The notes under the pieces were generated by a model. That model did no database searches, was not told the DNA's origin, and saw nothing but the letters and a program-made list of their open reading frames with translations. The position numbers were made by a program, and so were the translations under genes. A DNA stretch of 6,094 nt from Alphaproteobacteria bacterium (GTDB lineage: Bacteria > Pseudomonadota > Alphaproteobacteria > Rickettsiales > JAIXRX01). The DNA lies in the NCBI GenBank assembly GCA_027485005.1, contig JAIXRX010000072.1, positions 1 to 6,094 of the forward strand, read 5' to 3'. This document shows, piece after piece, positions 1 to 4,830 of the stretch (positions within the stretch are counted from its first letter, which is position 1; the number at the start of each line of letters is the position of its first letter).

Positions 1-371
1 AGCATCACCTTAGCCACCCCGCGCGCATTAAAATACATCCGCAGCGGAATCAGCGTGTAGCCTTTTTGTTTAATTTTACCTAGCAGCTTGTTGATTTCTT
101 TTTTGTGCAGCAGAAGCGGGCGCGCCCGACGGCTTTCATGGTTGGCGCGGTTCGCAAATTCATATTCAGCAATATAAGAATTCACCATCCAGATGCCGCC
201 TTCTTTTTCCACGGCATAGGCGTCTTGCAGGCTGGCTTTGCCTAGGCGCATGGATTTCACTTCCGAGCCAAGCAGCATCATGCCCGCTTCGATTTCCTCG
301 TCGATGAAATAGTCGGCTTGCGCTTTGCGGTTAATCGCAATGGCTTTAGGGGGAGGTGTTTTGGTGGACAT
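1..371 (-). CDS. smpB: SsrA-binding protein SmpB (3' end beyond the window)
   Basis: SmpB binds tmRNA (SsrA) and delivers it to ribosomes stalled on broken mRNAs, so that the nascent chain is tagged for degradation and the ribosome is freed. The gene runs off the left edge: 123 complete codons are present, and the family is usually 150-160 residues, so the basic C-terminal tail that enters the mRNA channel is missing here. Visible family signatures are AINRKA at 12-17, the core GSEVKSMRLGKASLQDAYA at 35-53, NSYIAEYEFANRANHE at 64-79, RRARPLLLHKKEI at 81-93, and YTLIPLRMYFNARGVAKV near the cut. The start ATG lies only 6 bases after the dapA stop codon, so the two are surely co-transcribed and may be translationally coupled. 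The dapA-smpB adjacency is familiar from alphaproteobacteria. Identification is secure; only the end is unseen. Confidence 0.97.
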   Translation of the reverse strand, partial: MSTKTPPPKAIAINRKAQADYFIDEEIEAGMMLLGSEVKSMRLGKASLQDAYAVEKEGGIWMVNSYIAEYEFANRANHESRRARPLLLHKKEINKLLGKIKQKGYTLIPLRMYFNARGVAKVM

Positions 372-377
372 AGCGCC

Positions 378-1274
378 CTACAACAGCCCCGCACCCAGCA
401 GCGCGTTTTGCACGCGTTTTTGGCTTGCTTTGCCAAGGCCCACCAACGGCAAACGCACGGCAGGCAAGGTTTTGCGAATAAGTGACAGCGCATATTTCGC
501 AGGCGAAGGGCTGGTTTCGCAGAACATCACATCATGCAATTCAATCAACAAATCCTGAAGTTCCGTCGCGCGTTTATAGTCACCCTTCAAGCTCGCTTCC
601 TGCACTTGCGCGCAGAGTTTTGGCGCCACGTTGGACGTCACCGAAATCACGCCAGAACCACCAAGCACGTTGAAGGCCACCGCCGTCATGTCCTCGCCTG
701 AAAGTTGCAGGAATTGACGCCCTGCTTTTTGGCGCAGCAAGCACGGGCGGGAAAGATCGCCGGTGGCGTCTTTGATGCCCACAATGCGTTTCAATTTCTC
801 CAATCGCGCAATGGTGTCGTCAGACATATTGGTCACGGTGCGGGCTGGCACGTTATACAAAATAATCGGTAAATCGGTCGCGTCATGCACTGCTTTGAAA
901 TGCTGATACAACCCCTCTTGGGTCGGTTTATTGTAGTATGGCACCACCACAAGCGCTGCGTCTGCCCCTGCTTTTTGCGCATATTGGGTCAGGCCAATCG
1001 CTTCGTCGGTGGAGTTCGAGCCTGTGCCCGCAATTACTGGCACGCGGCCAGCATTGGCTTCCACACACAAATCAATCACGCGGTAGTGTTCGGCGGTGGA
1101 AAGCGTGGTGGCCTCACCCGTTGTACCCGCTGGCACCAAGCCATGCACGCCCTGCTTTACCTGCCAGTCCACATGCGCCTGAAAGGCTTTTTCATCCACC
1201 GACCCGTCTTTTTTGAACGGGGTAATGAGCGCGGTAGAGACGCCATGAAATTTAGGAAGTTTGGTCTGTGCCAT
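378..1274 (-). CDS. dapA: 4-hydroxy-tetrahydrodipicolinate synthase
   Basis: DapA condenses pyruvate with aspartate-semialdehyde, the first committed step to meso-diaminopimelate and lysine, in the cytoplasm. At 298 residues it is full length for this TIM-barrel class I aldolase. Catalytic features line up with E. coli DapA at an offset of 7: Thr51-Thr52 in GTTGE, Tyr114 in PYYNKP, Tyr140 and Arg145 in YNVPART, and the Schiff-base Lys168 in GIKDATGD. At the lysine feedback site Asn87, Glu91 and His63 are kept, but the positions of E. coli Ser48, Ala49 and His53 hold Ala55, Thr56 and Thr60, so inhibition by lysine may be altered (inference). The start has an AAAGG Shine-Dalgarno 8 bases upstream. 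The gene follows the hydrolase gene after 55 bp and precedes smpB by 6 bp, on the same strand, fitting one operon. Confidence 0.98.
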   Translation of the reverse strand: MAQTKLPKFHGVSTALITPFKKDGSVDEKAFQAHVDWQVKQGVHGLVPAGTTGEATTLSTAEHYRVIDLCVEANAGRVPVIAGTGSNSTDEAIGLTQYAQKAGADAALVVVPYYNKPTQEGLYQHFKAVHDATDLPIILYNVPARTVTNMSDDTIARLEKLKRIVGIKDATGDLSRPCLLRQKAGRQFLQLSGEDMTAVAFNVLGGSGVISVTSNVAPKLCAQVQEASLKGDYKRATELQDLLIELHDVMFCETSPSPAKYALSLIRKTLPAVRLPLVGLGKASQKRVQNALLGAGLL

Positions 1275-1329
1275 AGCCTATGCCTTTGAAAAAATTGATA
1301 CGCGCACTCTACGCCGCAAAAACGTGGCG

Positions 1330-2115
1330 TCAAGCCGCGCTCGCACAAGAATTCACAATTCCCACCAACTTATCCAGCGTTTTGCACAAAATCTTGATGT
1401 CAGACGGAGTGGACAAGCGATGGTCGCCCTCGGGCAGCAAATTCACCCGCACATCTTTGCTCAAAATTTTCTCGTTAATCGCCAGCGAAAATTCAAACGG
1501 CACGTCCGTGTCTTTCATGCCGTGCAGCAGGCGCACGGGCACTTCCACGGGGATATTCGGTTTATCCAGCACAAAATGCTCCGCGCTTTCTTCCAGCAGC
1601 TGGCGCGTAATCACTGTTGGTGTTTCTGTGTAAGGTGTTGGCACTTCCAAACGCCCCTCTTCCGCCACAATGCGTTGCTGCTTTTCGGTCAGCTGGTCCC
1701 ACATCAGGCTTTCCGTAAAATCAGGCGCACTGGCAATCCCCAGCAAGCCTTGCACTTGTTTTTTGCGCTCCATCGCCGCGCGCAGCATAATCCACCCGCC
1801 CATGCTCGACCCTGCCAGAATTACCGGCGCTTTCACCACCTTATCCATGATATTCAGAGCGTCATGAAGCCAAGTGCCGATATTGCTTTGCTCAAACTCC
1901 CCACTGGATTGCCCATGCCCGCGATAATCAAACCGCGTAAATCCGTAGCCCTGCGCTTTGCAATGCGCCTCAAGCGCGATGGCTTTGGTGCCTTCCATGT
2001 CCGAGCGAAAGCCGCACAAAAACAACACTTGCGTGGTCACTCCCACCGCTGGCGTGGTGTGGTGATACGCAAGGCGCGCGCCGTTTTCACATTGCAGAAA
2101 AGATGGTTTAGTCAT
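1330..2115 (-). CDS. alpha/beta hydrolase (ABHD10-like serine hydrolase)
   Basis: A 261-residue cytoplasmic alpha/beta hydrolase with no signal peptide. The visible catalytic triad is Ser104 in the nucleophile elbow GSSMGG (102-107), Asp202 in HGMKDTDVP, and His232 in GDHRLS. LFLCGFRSDMEGTKA (31-45) forms the oxyanion-side loop, and FDYRGHGQSSGEF (62-74) is the typical strand-turn signature. The arrangement resembles bacterial relatives of ABHD10, a group that includes palmitoyl-thioesterase-like and carboxylesterase enzymes. The substrate cannot be told from sequence. I chose the ATG at 2113-2115, giving MTKPSFL, because TAAAGG lies 5 bases upstream and the family starts close to this point. 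In-frame ATGs at 2130 and 2157 would add 5 or 14 residues of unlikely composition. It is the first visible gene of a probable operon with dapA and smpB; no functional link to lysine synthesis is evident. Confidence 0.9.
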   Translation of the reverse strand: MTKPSFLQCENGARLAYHHTTPAVGVTTQVLFLCGFRSDMEGTKAIALEAHCKAQGYGFTRFDYRGHGQSSGEFEQSNIGTWLHDALNIMDKVVKAPVILAGSSMGGWIMLRAAMERKKQVQGLLGIASAPDFTESLMWDQLTEKQQRIVAEEGRLEVPTPYTETPTVITRQLLEESAEHFVLDKPNIPVEVPVRLLHGMKDTDVPFEFSLAINEKILSKDVRVNLLPEGDHRLSTPSDIKILCKTLDKLVGIVNSCASAA

Positions 2116-2191
2116 ATAGCCTTTACCCATAGATATTTTTCTTACGTCAAACCACACTCACCCCTACCACGCAATTAAATTTCATCTGCTC
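2116..2191. promoter_or_regulatory. divergent intergenic region between hydrolase and GT4 genes
   Basis: These 76 bases separate two divergently oriented genes, so by position they should carry promoters for both the minus-strand hydrolase-dapA-smpB operon and the plus-strand glycosyltransferase. A TTGACG hexamer reads on the minus strand at 2150-2145, but I find no good -10 element at the right distance. On the plus strand only an AT-rich stretch (AATTAAATTT) near 2174-2183 stands out. No clear operator or hairpin is visible. The regulatory assignment rests on position, not on convincing motifs. Confidence 0.35.
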
Positions 2192-3352
2192 ATGACCCCT
2201 CGCCCACCTGTGATTTTACAAGTTTTGCCCGAACTGCGTAGCGGCGGTGTCGAGCGCGGCACGCTGGAAATTGCCAATGCACAAAAACTGGCAGGCTTTG
2301 TGCCGCTGGTAGCGTCGGCAGGTGGCGCGCTAGTGCCGCATCTAGAGCGCTTGGGCGCCAAACATATCACGCTGCCACTCGCCAGCAAAAACCCTTTCAC
2401 CATGTGGCAAAATGTGGGCGCACTCGCCAACATCATCAAAGAACATCAGGTGGACATTGTGCATGCGCGTTCCCGCGCACCAGCATGGAGCGCTTGGGCG
2501 GCGTGCAACCAAACCAGCGCGTCTTTCCTCACCACCTTTCATGGCACCTATAATTTTTCCAATGAGTGGAAACGCAAATATAATAGCATCATGGTGCGTG
2601 GCGAACGGGTGATTGCGATTTCCAATTTCATCGCCAAACATGTGCAGGAAAATTACGCGGTTGAACCGCATCTAATTCGCTTGATTCCGCGCGGTGTGGA
2701 CTTGAAAAACTTTGCGCCGGAGCGCATTTCTGGCGCGCGTGTGGCAGCCCTTGCCAAAGAATGGCATGTGCCGGACGATTTGCCGATTTTGTTCATGCCA
2801 GGCCGTGTCACGCGCTGGAAAGGCCATGAATTCGTGCTGCGCGCGCTGGGTCGTTTGGCGCATCGTAATTTCTTTTGTGTCTTTGCGGGGGACGTGGAAA
2901 AACATCCCGACTATGTGCAAGAACTCGAAGGCTTGATCAAAGAACTCGAACTCGAAGGCCATGTGCGCTTTGTGGGTGCGACACAACAAATGGCCGAGGC
3001 CTATCAACTATGTGACGTGGTGCTCTGCCCGTCCATCGAACCCGAAGCCTTTGGCCGTGTTCCGATTGAAGCGCAAGCCATGAGCAAGCTGGTGATTTCC
3101 ACCAATCATGGGGGTGCCGCCGAAACCATCATGCATGGCAAAACGGGTTATCTTGTTACCCCGAACGATGTGCCCGCCCTCACGGACGTGATTCGTCAAT
3201 TACTTTCGCTTTCACGTGAGGAGCGCGAGATGATGGGGCGCATCAGCCGCGAACATGTGGCACGCTATTTCAGCCTCGAGCAAATGTGTGAGAAAACCTT
3301 AGGGGTTTACGACGAAATTTTGCAGGAACGCGCGCAGCAAAACGCCGCCTGA
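2192..3352 (+). CDS. GT4-family (GT-B fold) glycosyltransferase
   Basis: A 386-residue retaining glycosyltransferase of family GT4, probably acting at the inner face of the inner membrane on a lipid-linked or LPS core acceptor. The N-terminal Rossmann domain begins VLPELRSGGVERGTLEIA (11-28), with the glycine-rich loop typical of acceptor binding. HGTYN lies at 117-121 and AISNFIAKHV at 142-151. RGVDLKNFAP (167-176) marks the interdomain linker. The C-terminal nucleotide-sugar domain carries GRVTRWKGHE (204-213), with the Arg205 and Lys210 that contact the donor phosphates, and the EX7E motif Glu285/Glu293 in EPEAFGRVPIEA, followed by NHGGAAE and GKTGYLV. No membrane segment is seen. The start ATG lacks a recognisable Shine-Dalgarno (upstream TTTCATCTGCTC), yet the N-terminus matches the family well. 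The next plus-strand gene, after the AT-rich island, is a GT2 enzyme, suggesting a shared surface-glycan job. Exact sugar specificity is unknown. Confidence 0.93.
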   Translation: MTPRPPVILQVLPELRSGGVERGTLEIANAQKLAGFVPLVASAGGALVPHLERLGAKHITLPLASKNPFTMWQNVGALANIIKEHQVDIVHARSRAPAWSAWAACNQTSASFLTTFHGTYNFSNEWKRKYNSIMVRGERVIAISNFIAKHVQENYAVEPHLIRLIPRGVDLKNFAPERISGARVAALAKEWHVPDDLPILFMPGRVTRWKGHEFVLRALGRLAHRNFFCVFAGDVEKHPDYVQELEGLIKELELEGHVRFVGATQQMAEAYQLCDVVLCPSIEPEAFGRVPIEAQAMSKLVISTNHGGAAETIMHGKTGYLVTPNDVPALTDVIRQLLSLSREEREMMGRISREHVARYFSLEQMCEKTLGVYDEILQERAQQNAA

Positions 3353-3361
3353 ATTTAGTAC

Positions 3362-3406
3362 AAAAAAATAGCCCGCCACTGCGCACAGCGACGGACTATT
3401 TTTTTT
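3362..3406. terminator. bidirectional rho-independent terminator
   Basis: A run of seven A (3362-3368) is followed by an interrupted hairpin and eight T (3399-3406). Pairing segments, from outside in, are TAG/CTA, CCG/CGG and CTG/CAG around a CGCA loop, with three mismatches between them. It starts 9 bases after the GT4 stop codon on the plus strand. The stop codon of the minus-strand 132-codon gene (3405-3407) overlaps its T run. Having A and T tracts on both sides, it can serve both converging genes. Confidence 0.75.
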
Positions 3407-3803
3407 AAGCTTTAAGGATTAAAAGCTCATCAAACGATCCCAGATAAAATCTGAAATATTTGATGGCTTTTCTTCCTTTTCTATACTCATAACCAATCTC
3501 AATTTTATTGGCTATAGTTCTATAAGTGAGGCACATATGATCCTCACTTTCCCCATTTGTCGTCCAATAACAACGGCTGGGGTTCCAGCTCTCTGAATTC
3601 TCAGGCTCCGCTGGATACATCCAAGCATTGATGAGATATCTGCACACCATCGGTTTGGCGTTTTTCACCTTGGCAGTTTCCAAAAACTTCTGCCAGTCCT
3701 CCAGCGTCAGAACATCCTCTAAATCTCCAGCAGCAGAGAATAATTTTTTAAGCAACTCAACAAAGTTTTTGTCGAGCAATGCTTTTTTGAGATTTTTTCT
3801 CAT
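3405..3803 (-). CDS. hypothetical protein A of the three-gene island (132 aa)
   Basis: I do not recognise this protein. It is cytoplasmic by appearance, with no signal peptide or membrane segment. The basic N-terminus, including KALLDKNFVELLKKLF (7-22), looks like an amphipathic helix and is followed by an acidic stretch with LTLEDWQKFLE (32-42). The middle is rich in Trp (37, 61, 73, 80) and Cys (54, 78, 91). The C-terminus looks beta-rich with basic turns (KIEIGYEYRKGRKAIKYF, 100-117) and ends FDELLILKA. The start ATG at 3803 has no real Shine-Dalgarno; it is preceded by a 17-nt A-rich leader and a hairpin. It is the last gene of a minus-strand trio, 54 bp after its neighbour, and shares a weak N- and C-terminal pattern with the other two. 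Low-GC composition points to transfer. Immunity-type, toxin-antitoxin or RiPP-precursor roles are possible but unsupported. Confidence 0.7.
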   Translation of the reverse strand: MRKNLKKALLDKNFVELLKKLFSAAGDLEDVLTLEDWQKFLETAKVKNAKPMVCRYLINAWMYPAEPENSESWNPSRCYWTTNGESEDHMCLTYRTIANKIEIGYEYRKGRKAIKYFRFYLGSFDELLILKA

Positions 3804-3819
3804 TTTCTTTTTTGTTTTT

Positions 3820-3850
3820 GCCCACCCGCGGTAAAACGGGTGGGACGTGA
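3820..3850 (-). repeat. 31-bp hairpin repeat, copy 1
   Basis: A near-identical copy of the sequence at 4285-4315, with 30 of 31 bases shared. It contains a perfect 8-bp inverted repeat, CCCACCCG (3821-3828) and CGGGTGGG (3837-3844), with an 8-nt loop, flanked by ACGTGA on the plus-strand right side. It lies between the stop codon of the 136-codon gene and the start of the 132-codon gene, 17 bases before the latter's ATG. No T run follows in the minus direction (the sequence is A-rich), so it is not a classic terminator for the minus-strand transcript. It may act as a 5' leader structure, an mRNA processing or stability site, or a recombination border. Confidence 0.85.
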
Positions 3851-3857
3851 GAAATAA

Positions 3858-4268
3858 TTAAATTTTAATTTTTAGAACATCATGAAAGTTTAACCCATGA
3901 ACCTCAATTAAATGAATAGCTGTAACCACCCATTTTTTATTCCTAACTCCAAAGACTACAGAAATTCTGTAATTATTAGAATATTGGACATAAACAACTT
4001 TTTTATTTTTATGTTTTACAGGCCACCTCACCTCTCTTATTTTTAATTCAGACGCAAGGATTGCTAATAAAAATGACTCTGCTTTTTCAGTGTCAGCTTT
4101 TTTACAAGAAATATTTTGGGGATACGTTTTGTAGTGCTCCCAAATATCTTTGCCCTTCTCATGGGCTTGTAAAACTATCTCTGTATCTGCATTCATGGCA
4201 AGCAGTCCATTGATGGCATTGGTAAAAGACTCCCCGTTGACCAATGCTTTAATTTCTTCATTTTGCAT
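3858..4268 (-). CDS. hypothetical protein B of the three-gene island (136 aa)
   Basis: Not recognised. It is a 136-residue soluble-looking protein. The N-terminus IKALVNGESFTNAINGLL (6-23) is predicted helical, followed by a charged middle (EKGKDIWEHYKTYP, 37-50) and a helix EKAESFLLAILASELKIREV (61-80). The C-terminal part looks like successive beta strands: KKVVYVQYSNNYRISVVF (89-106), a turn GVRNKK, then WVVTAIHLIEVHGL (113-126). This pattern faintly recalls small RelE-like or PBECR-type nuclease folds, but no diagnostic catalytic set is visible and I make no such call. The start ATG at 4268 lacks a Shine-Dalgarno and follows a 17-nt A/C-rich leader after the second hairpin repeat. It is the middle gene of the trio, very AT-rich, with asparagine- and lysine-heavy codon use unlike the flanking genes. 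Residues 1-23 align without gaps to the next gene upstream. Confidence 0.75.
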   Translation of the reverse strand: MQNEEIKALVNGESFTNAINGLLAMNADTEIVLQAHEKGKDIWEHYKTYPQNISCKKADTEKAESFLLAILASELKIREVRWPVKHKNKKVVYVQYSNNYRISVVFGVRNKKWVVTAIHLIEVHGLNFHDVLKIKI

Positions 4269-4284
4269 TTTTGTTTTTGGTTTA

Positions 4285-4315
4285 GCCCACCCGCGGTGAA
4301 ACGGGTGGGACGTGA
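4285..4315 (-). repeat. 31-bp hairpin repeat, copy 2
   Basis: The second copy of the 31-bp repeat, differing from 3820-3850 only in the loop (GGTGAAA in place of GGTAAAA). The stem is CCCACCCG (4286-4293) with CGGGTGGG (4302-4309), again with an 8-nt loop. It sits between the stop codon of the 134-codon gene and the start of the 136-codon gene. The leader behind it in the minus direction is again 17 nt, containing CAAAAACAAAA. The single difference falls in the loop, so the stem is perfect in both copies. Confidence 0.85.
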
Positions 4316-4321
4316 AAAAAA

Positions 4322-4726
4322 TCAGTCGTTAGCTTCAGTATCACCAACAATAAGTAGGACGGCATTACCGTCCATTCCTTCTCCCGTTGCCATTTTGAAT
4401 ATTAGGCAAGTGAGATGAAGTTTATTTTTTACCCATATATCCAACTGGTAACGACCATACTGGAATATATATGAAATCACACCATCACCAAGGCTTTCAA
4501 AGCCTTTATCAACGACCTTTTGCCCTACAATGAGGATAGCAACGGCGTCTTCTGCCAAACCATAATCTGGTGTTGGGGTTCCAGAAACAGTAATTGAACT
4601 GATTGTTAGCTGTTCTTCATCCAGAACAGTTTGGCTCGGCTTAATGCCGATTTCGGCTAAAATACCGAAAATCATTTGTTGCAACGCCTCGCTACCGAGC
4701 AGCTGCAGAACTCCTAATTTCTCCAT
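4322..4726 (-). CDS. hypothetical protein C of the three-gene island (134 aa)
   Basis: Not recognised. It is an acidic, soluble-looking protein. Residues 1-25 (LQLLGSEALQQMIFGIL at 7-23) should form a hydrophobic helix. They are followed by EIGIKP, then alternating strands such as LTISSITVSG (40-49), DAVAILIVGQKVVDKG (60-75), ISYIFQYGRYQLDIWVK (84-100) and LHLTCLIFKM (103-112), ending with AVLLIVGDTEAND. I chose the ATG at 4726 over the in-frame ATG at 4744 (140 residues). The latter lies inside a hairpin arm. From 4726 the layout matches the sister genes: hairpin, short A-rich SD-less leader (CCAATAATAAC), ATG. The protein then also aligns with protein B from residue 1 without gaps. It is the first gene of the minus-strand trio. 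Its GC content is nearer the flanks than protein B's. Function unknown. Confidence 0.7.
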   Translation of the reverse strand: MEKLGVLQLLGSEALQQMIFGILAEIGIKPSQTVLDEEQLTISSITVSGTPTPDYGLAEDAVAILIVGQKVVDKGFESLGDGVISYIFQYGRYQLDIWVKNKLHLTCLIFKMATGEGMDGNAVLLIVGDTEAND

Positions 4727-4738
4727 GTTATTATTGGC

Positions 4739-4758
4739 GCCCATGTTTGACGATGGGC
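4739..4758. repeat. third hairpin, upstream of protein C
   Basis: A perfect 6-bp inverted repeat, GCCCAT (4739-4744) and ATGGGC (4753-4758), around an 8-nt loop GTTTGACG. The sequence differs from the two 31-bp repeats, but stem position, loop length and place relative to the following minus-strand gene are the same. On the plus strand it is followed by ATTTTTTT, so it could also act as a weak terminator in that direction, although no plus-strand gene ends just before it. Confidence 0.6.
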
Positions 4759-4776
4759 ATTTTTTTGGTGAATAAA
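4747..4776 (+). promoter_or_regulatory. possible sigma-70 promoter for the GT2 gene
   Basis: TTGACG at 4747-4752 matches five of six bases of the -35 consensus. AATAAA at 4771-4776, after an 18-base spacer, matches four of six of the -10 consensus. Transcription would begin near 4783, giving a leader of about 48 nt before the ATG at 4831. The -35 box lies in the loop of the third hairpin. It is plausible by place and spacing, but the -10 is weak. Confidence 0.3.
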
Positions 4777-4791
4777 TGATTTAACCGAGGC

Positions 4792-4824
4792 AGTATAGCG
4801 GCAGAAACTACAAAATTGTGTGAA
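4792..4824 (-). promoter_or_regulatory. possible promoter for the three-gene island
   Basis: On the minus strand TATACT (4797-4792) matches five of six bases of a -10 box and lies about 65 bases before the start of protein C. The best -35 match, TTCACA (4824-4819), is 21 bases away, which is too long for a good sigma-70 promoter. The -10 may still be real with a poor -35. It would overlap the ribosome-binding region of the divergent GT2 gene. Confidence 0.25.
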
Positions 4825-4830
4825 GATTTA

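Larger units (their letters stand above)
3405..4760 (-). other. AT-rich three-gene island with repeated hairpins
   Basis: This block interrupts a plus-strand glycosyltransferase neighbourhood with three small minus-strand genes. Its composition is visibly different: in 3961-4020 only 11 of 60 bases are G or C, against 42 of 60 in 2461-2520 within the GT4 gene. Its parts repeat: hairpin, A-rich leader, gene of 132-136 codons. The left edge coincides with a bidirectional terminator and the right edge with a hairpin at 4739-4758. No integrase, transposase, tRNA or flanking direct repeat is visible inside the window, so the mechanism of arrival is unknown. Acquisition by transfer is inferred from composition and from the strand switch. 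Confidence 0.5.

Noticed and set aside
885..1289. Plus-strand open frame of 134 codons opposite dapA
   Set aside because: Cys/His/Arg-rich antisense shadow of dapA; no ribosome-binding site and no domain.
1261..2178. Plus-strand open frame of 305 codons
   Set aside because: It is antisense to the hydrolase and the start of dapA, both with intact catalytic motifs. Its product is rich in His, Arg and Gln with no recognisable motif, as expected of a shadow frame in GC-rich DNA.
3405..3803. Nif11/NHLP-type RiPP precursor identity for protein A, from its helical N-terminus
   Set aside because: The similarity is only a leucine pattern. There is no Gly-Gly cleavage site, no core peptide and no modifying enzyme nearby.
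3628..3834. Plus-strand 68-codon frame opposite protein A
   Set aside because: It has a hydrophobic Phe-rich C-terminus that could suggest a small membrane toxin, but it is fully antisense to protein A, runs through hairpin copy 1, and its Phe-rich part is just the complement of Lys/Asn codons.
3858..4268. RelE-like toxin identity for protein B
   Set aside because: The beta-strand pattern near the C-terminus is suggestive, but no conserved catalytic residues can be pointed out and no antitoxin-like DNA-binding partner lies beside it.
3820..4315. Integron attC sites as explanation for the hairpin repeats
   Set aside because: The repeats lack the RYYYAAC and GTTRRRY core boxes, and no integrase gene is in the window.
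3820..4315. CRISPR array
   Set aside because: Only two repeat copies, separated by a whole gene rather than by 30-40 bp spacers, and no cas genes.
4816..4830. TTG start for the GT2 gene, five residues earlier
   Set aside because: The ATG at 4831 has GAAG at suitable distance and the family's N-terminus begins after it; nothing supports the rarer start codon.
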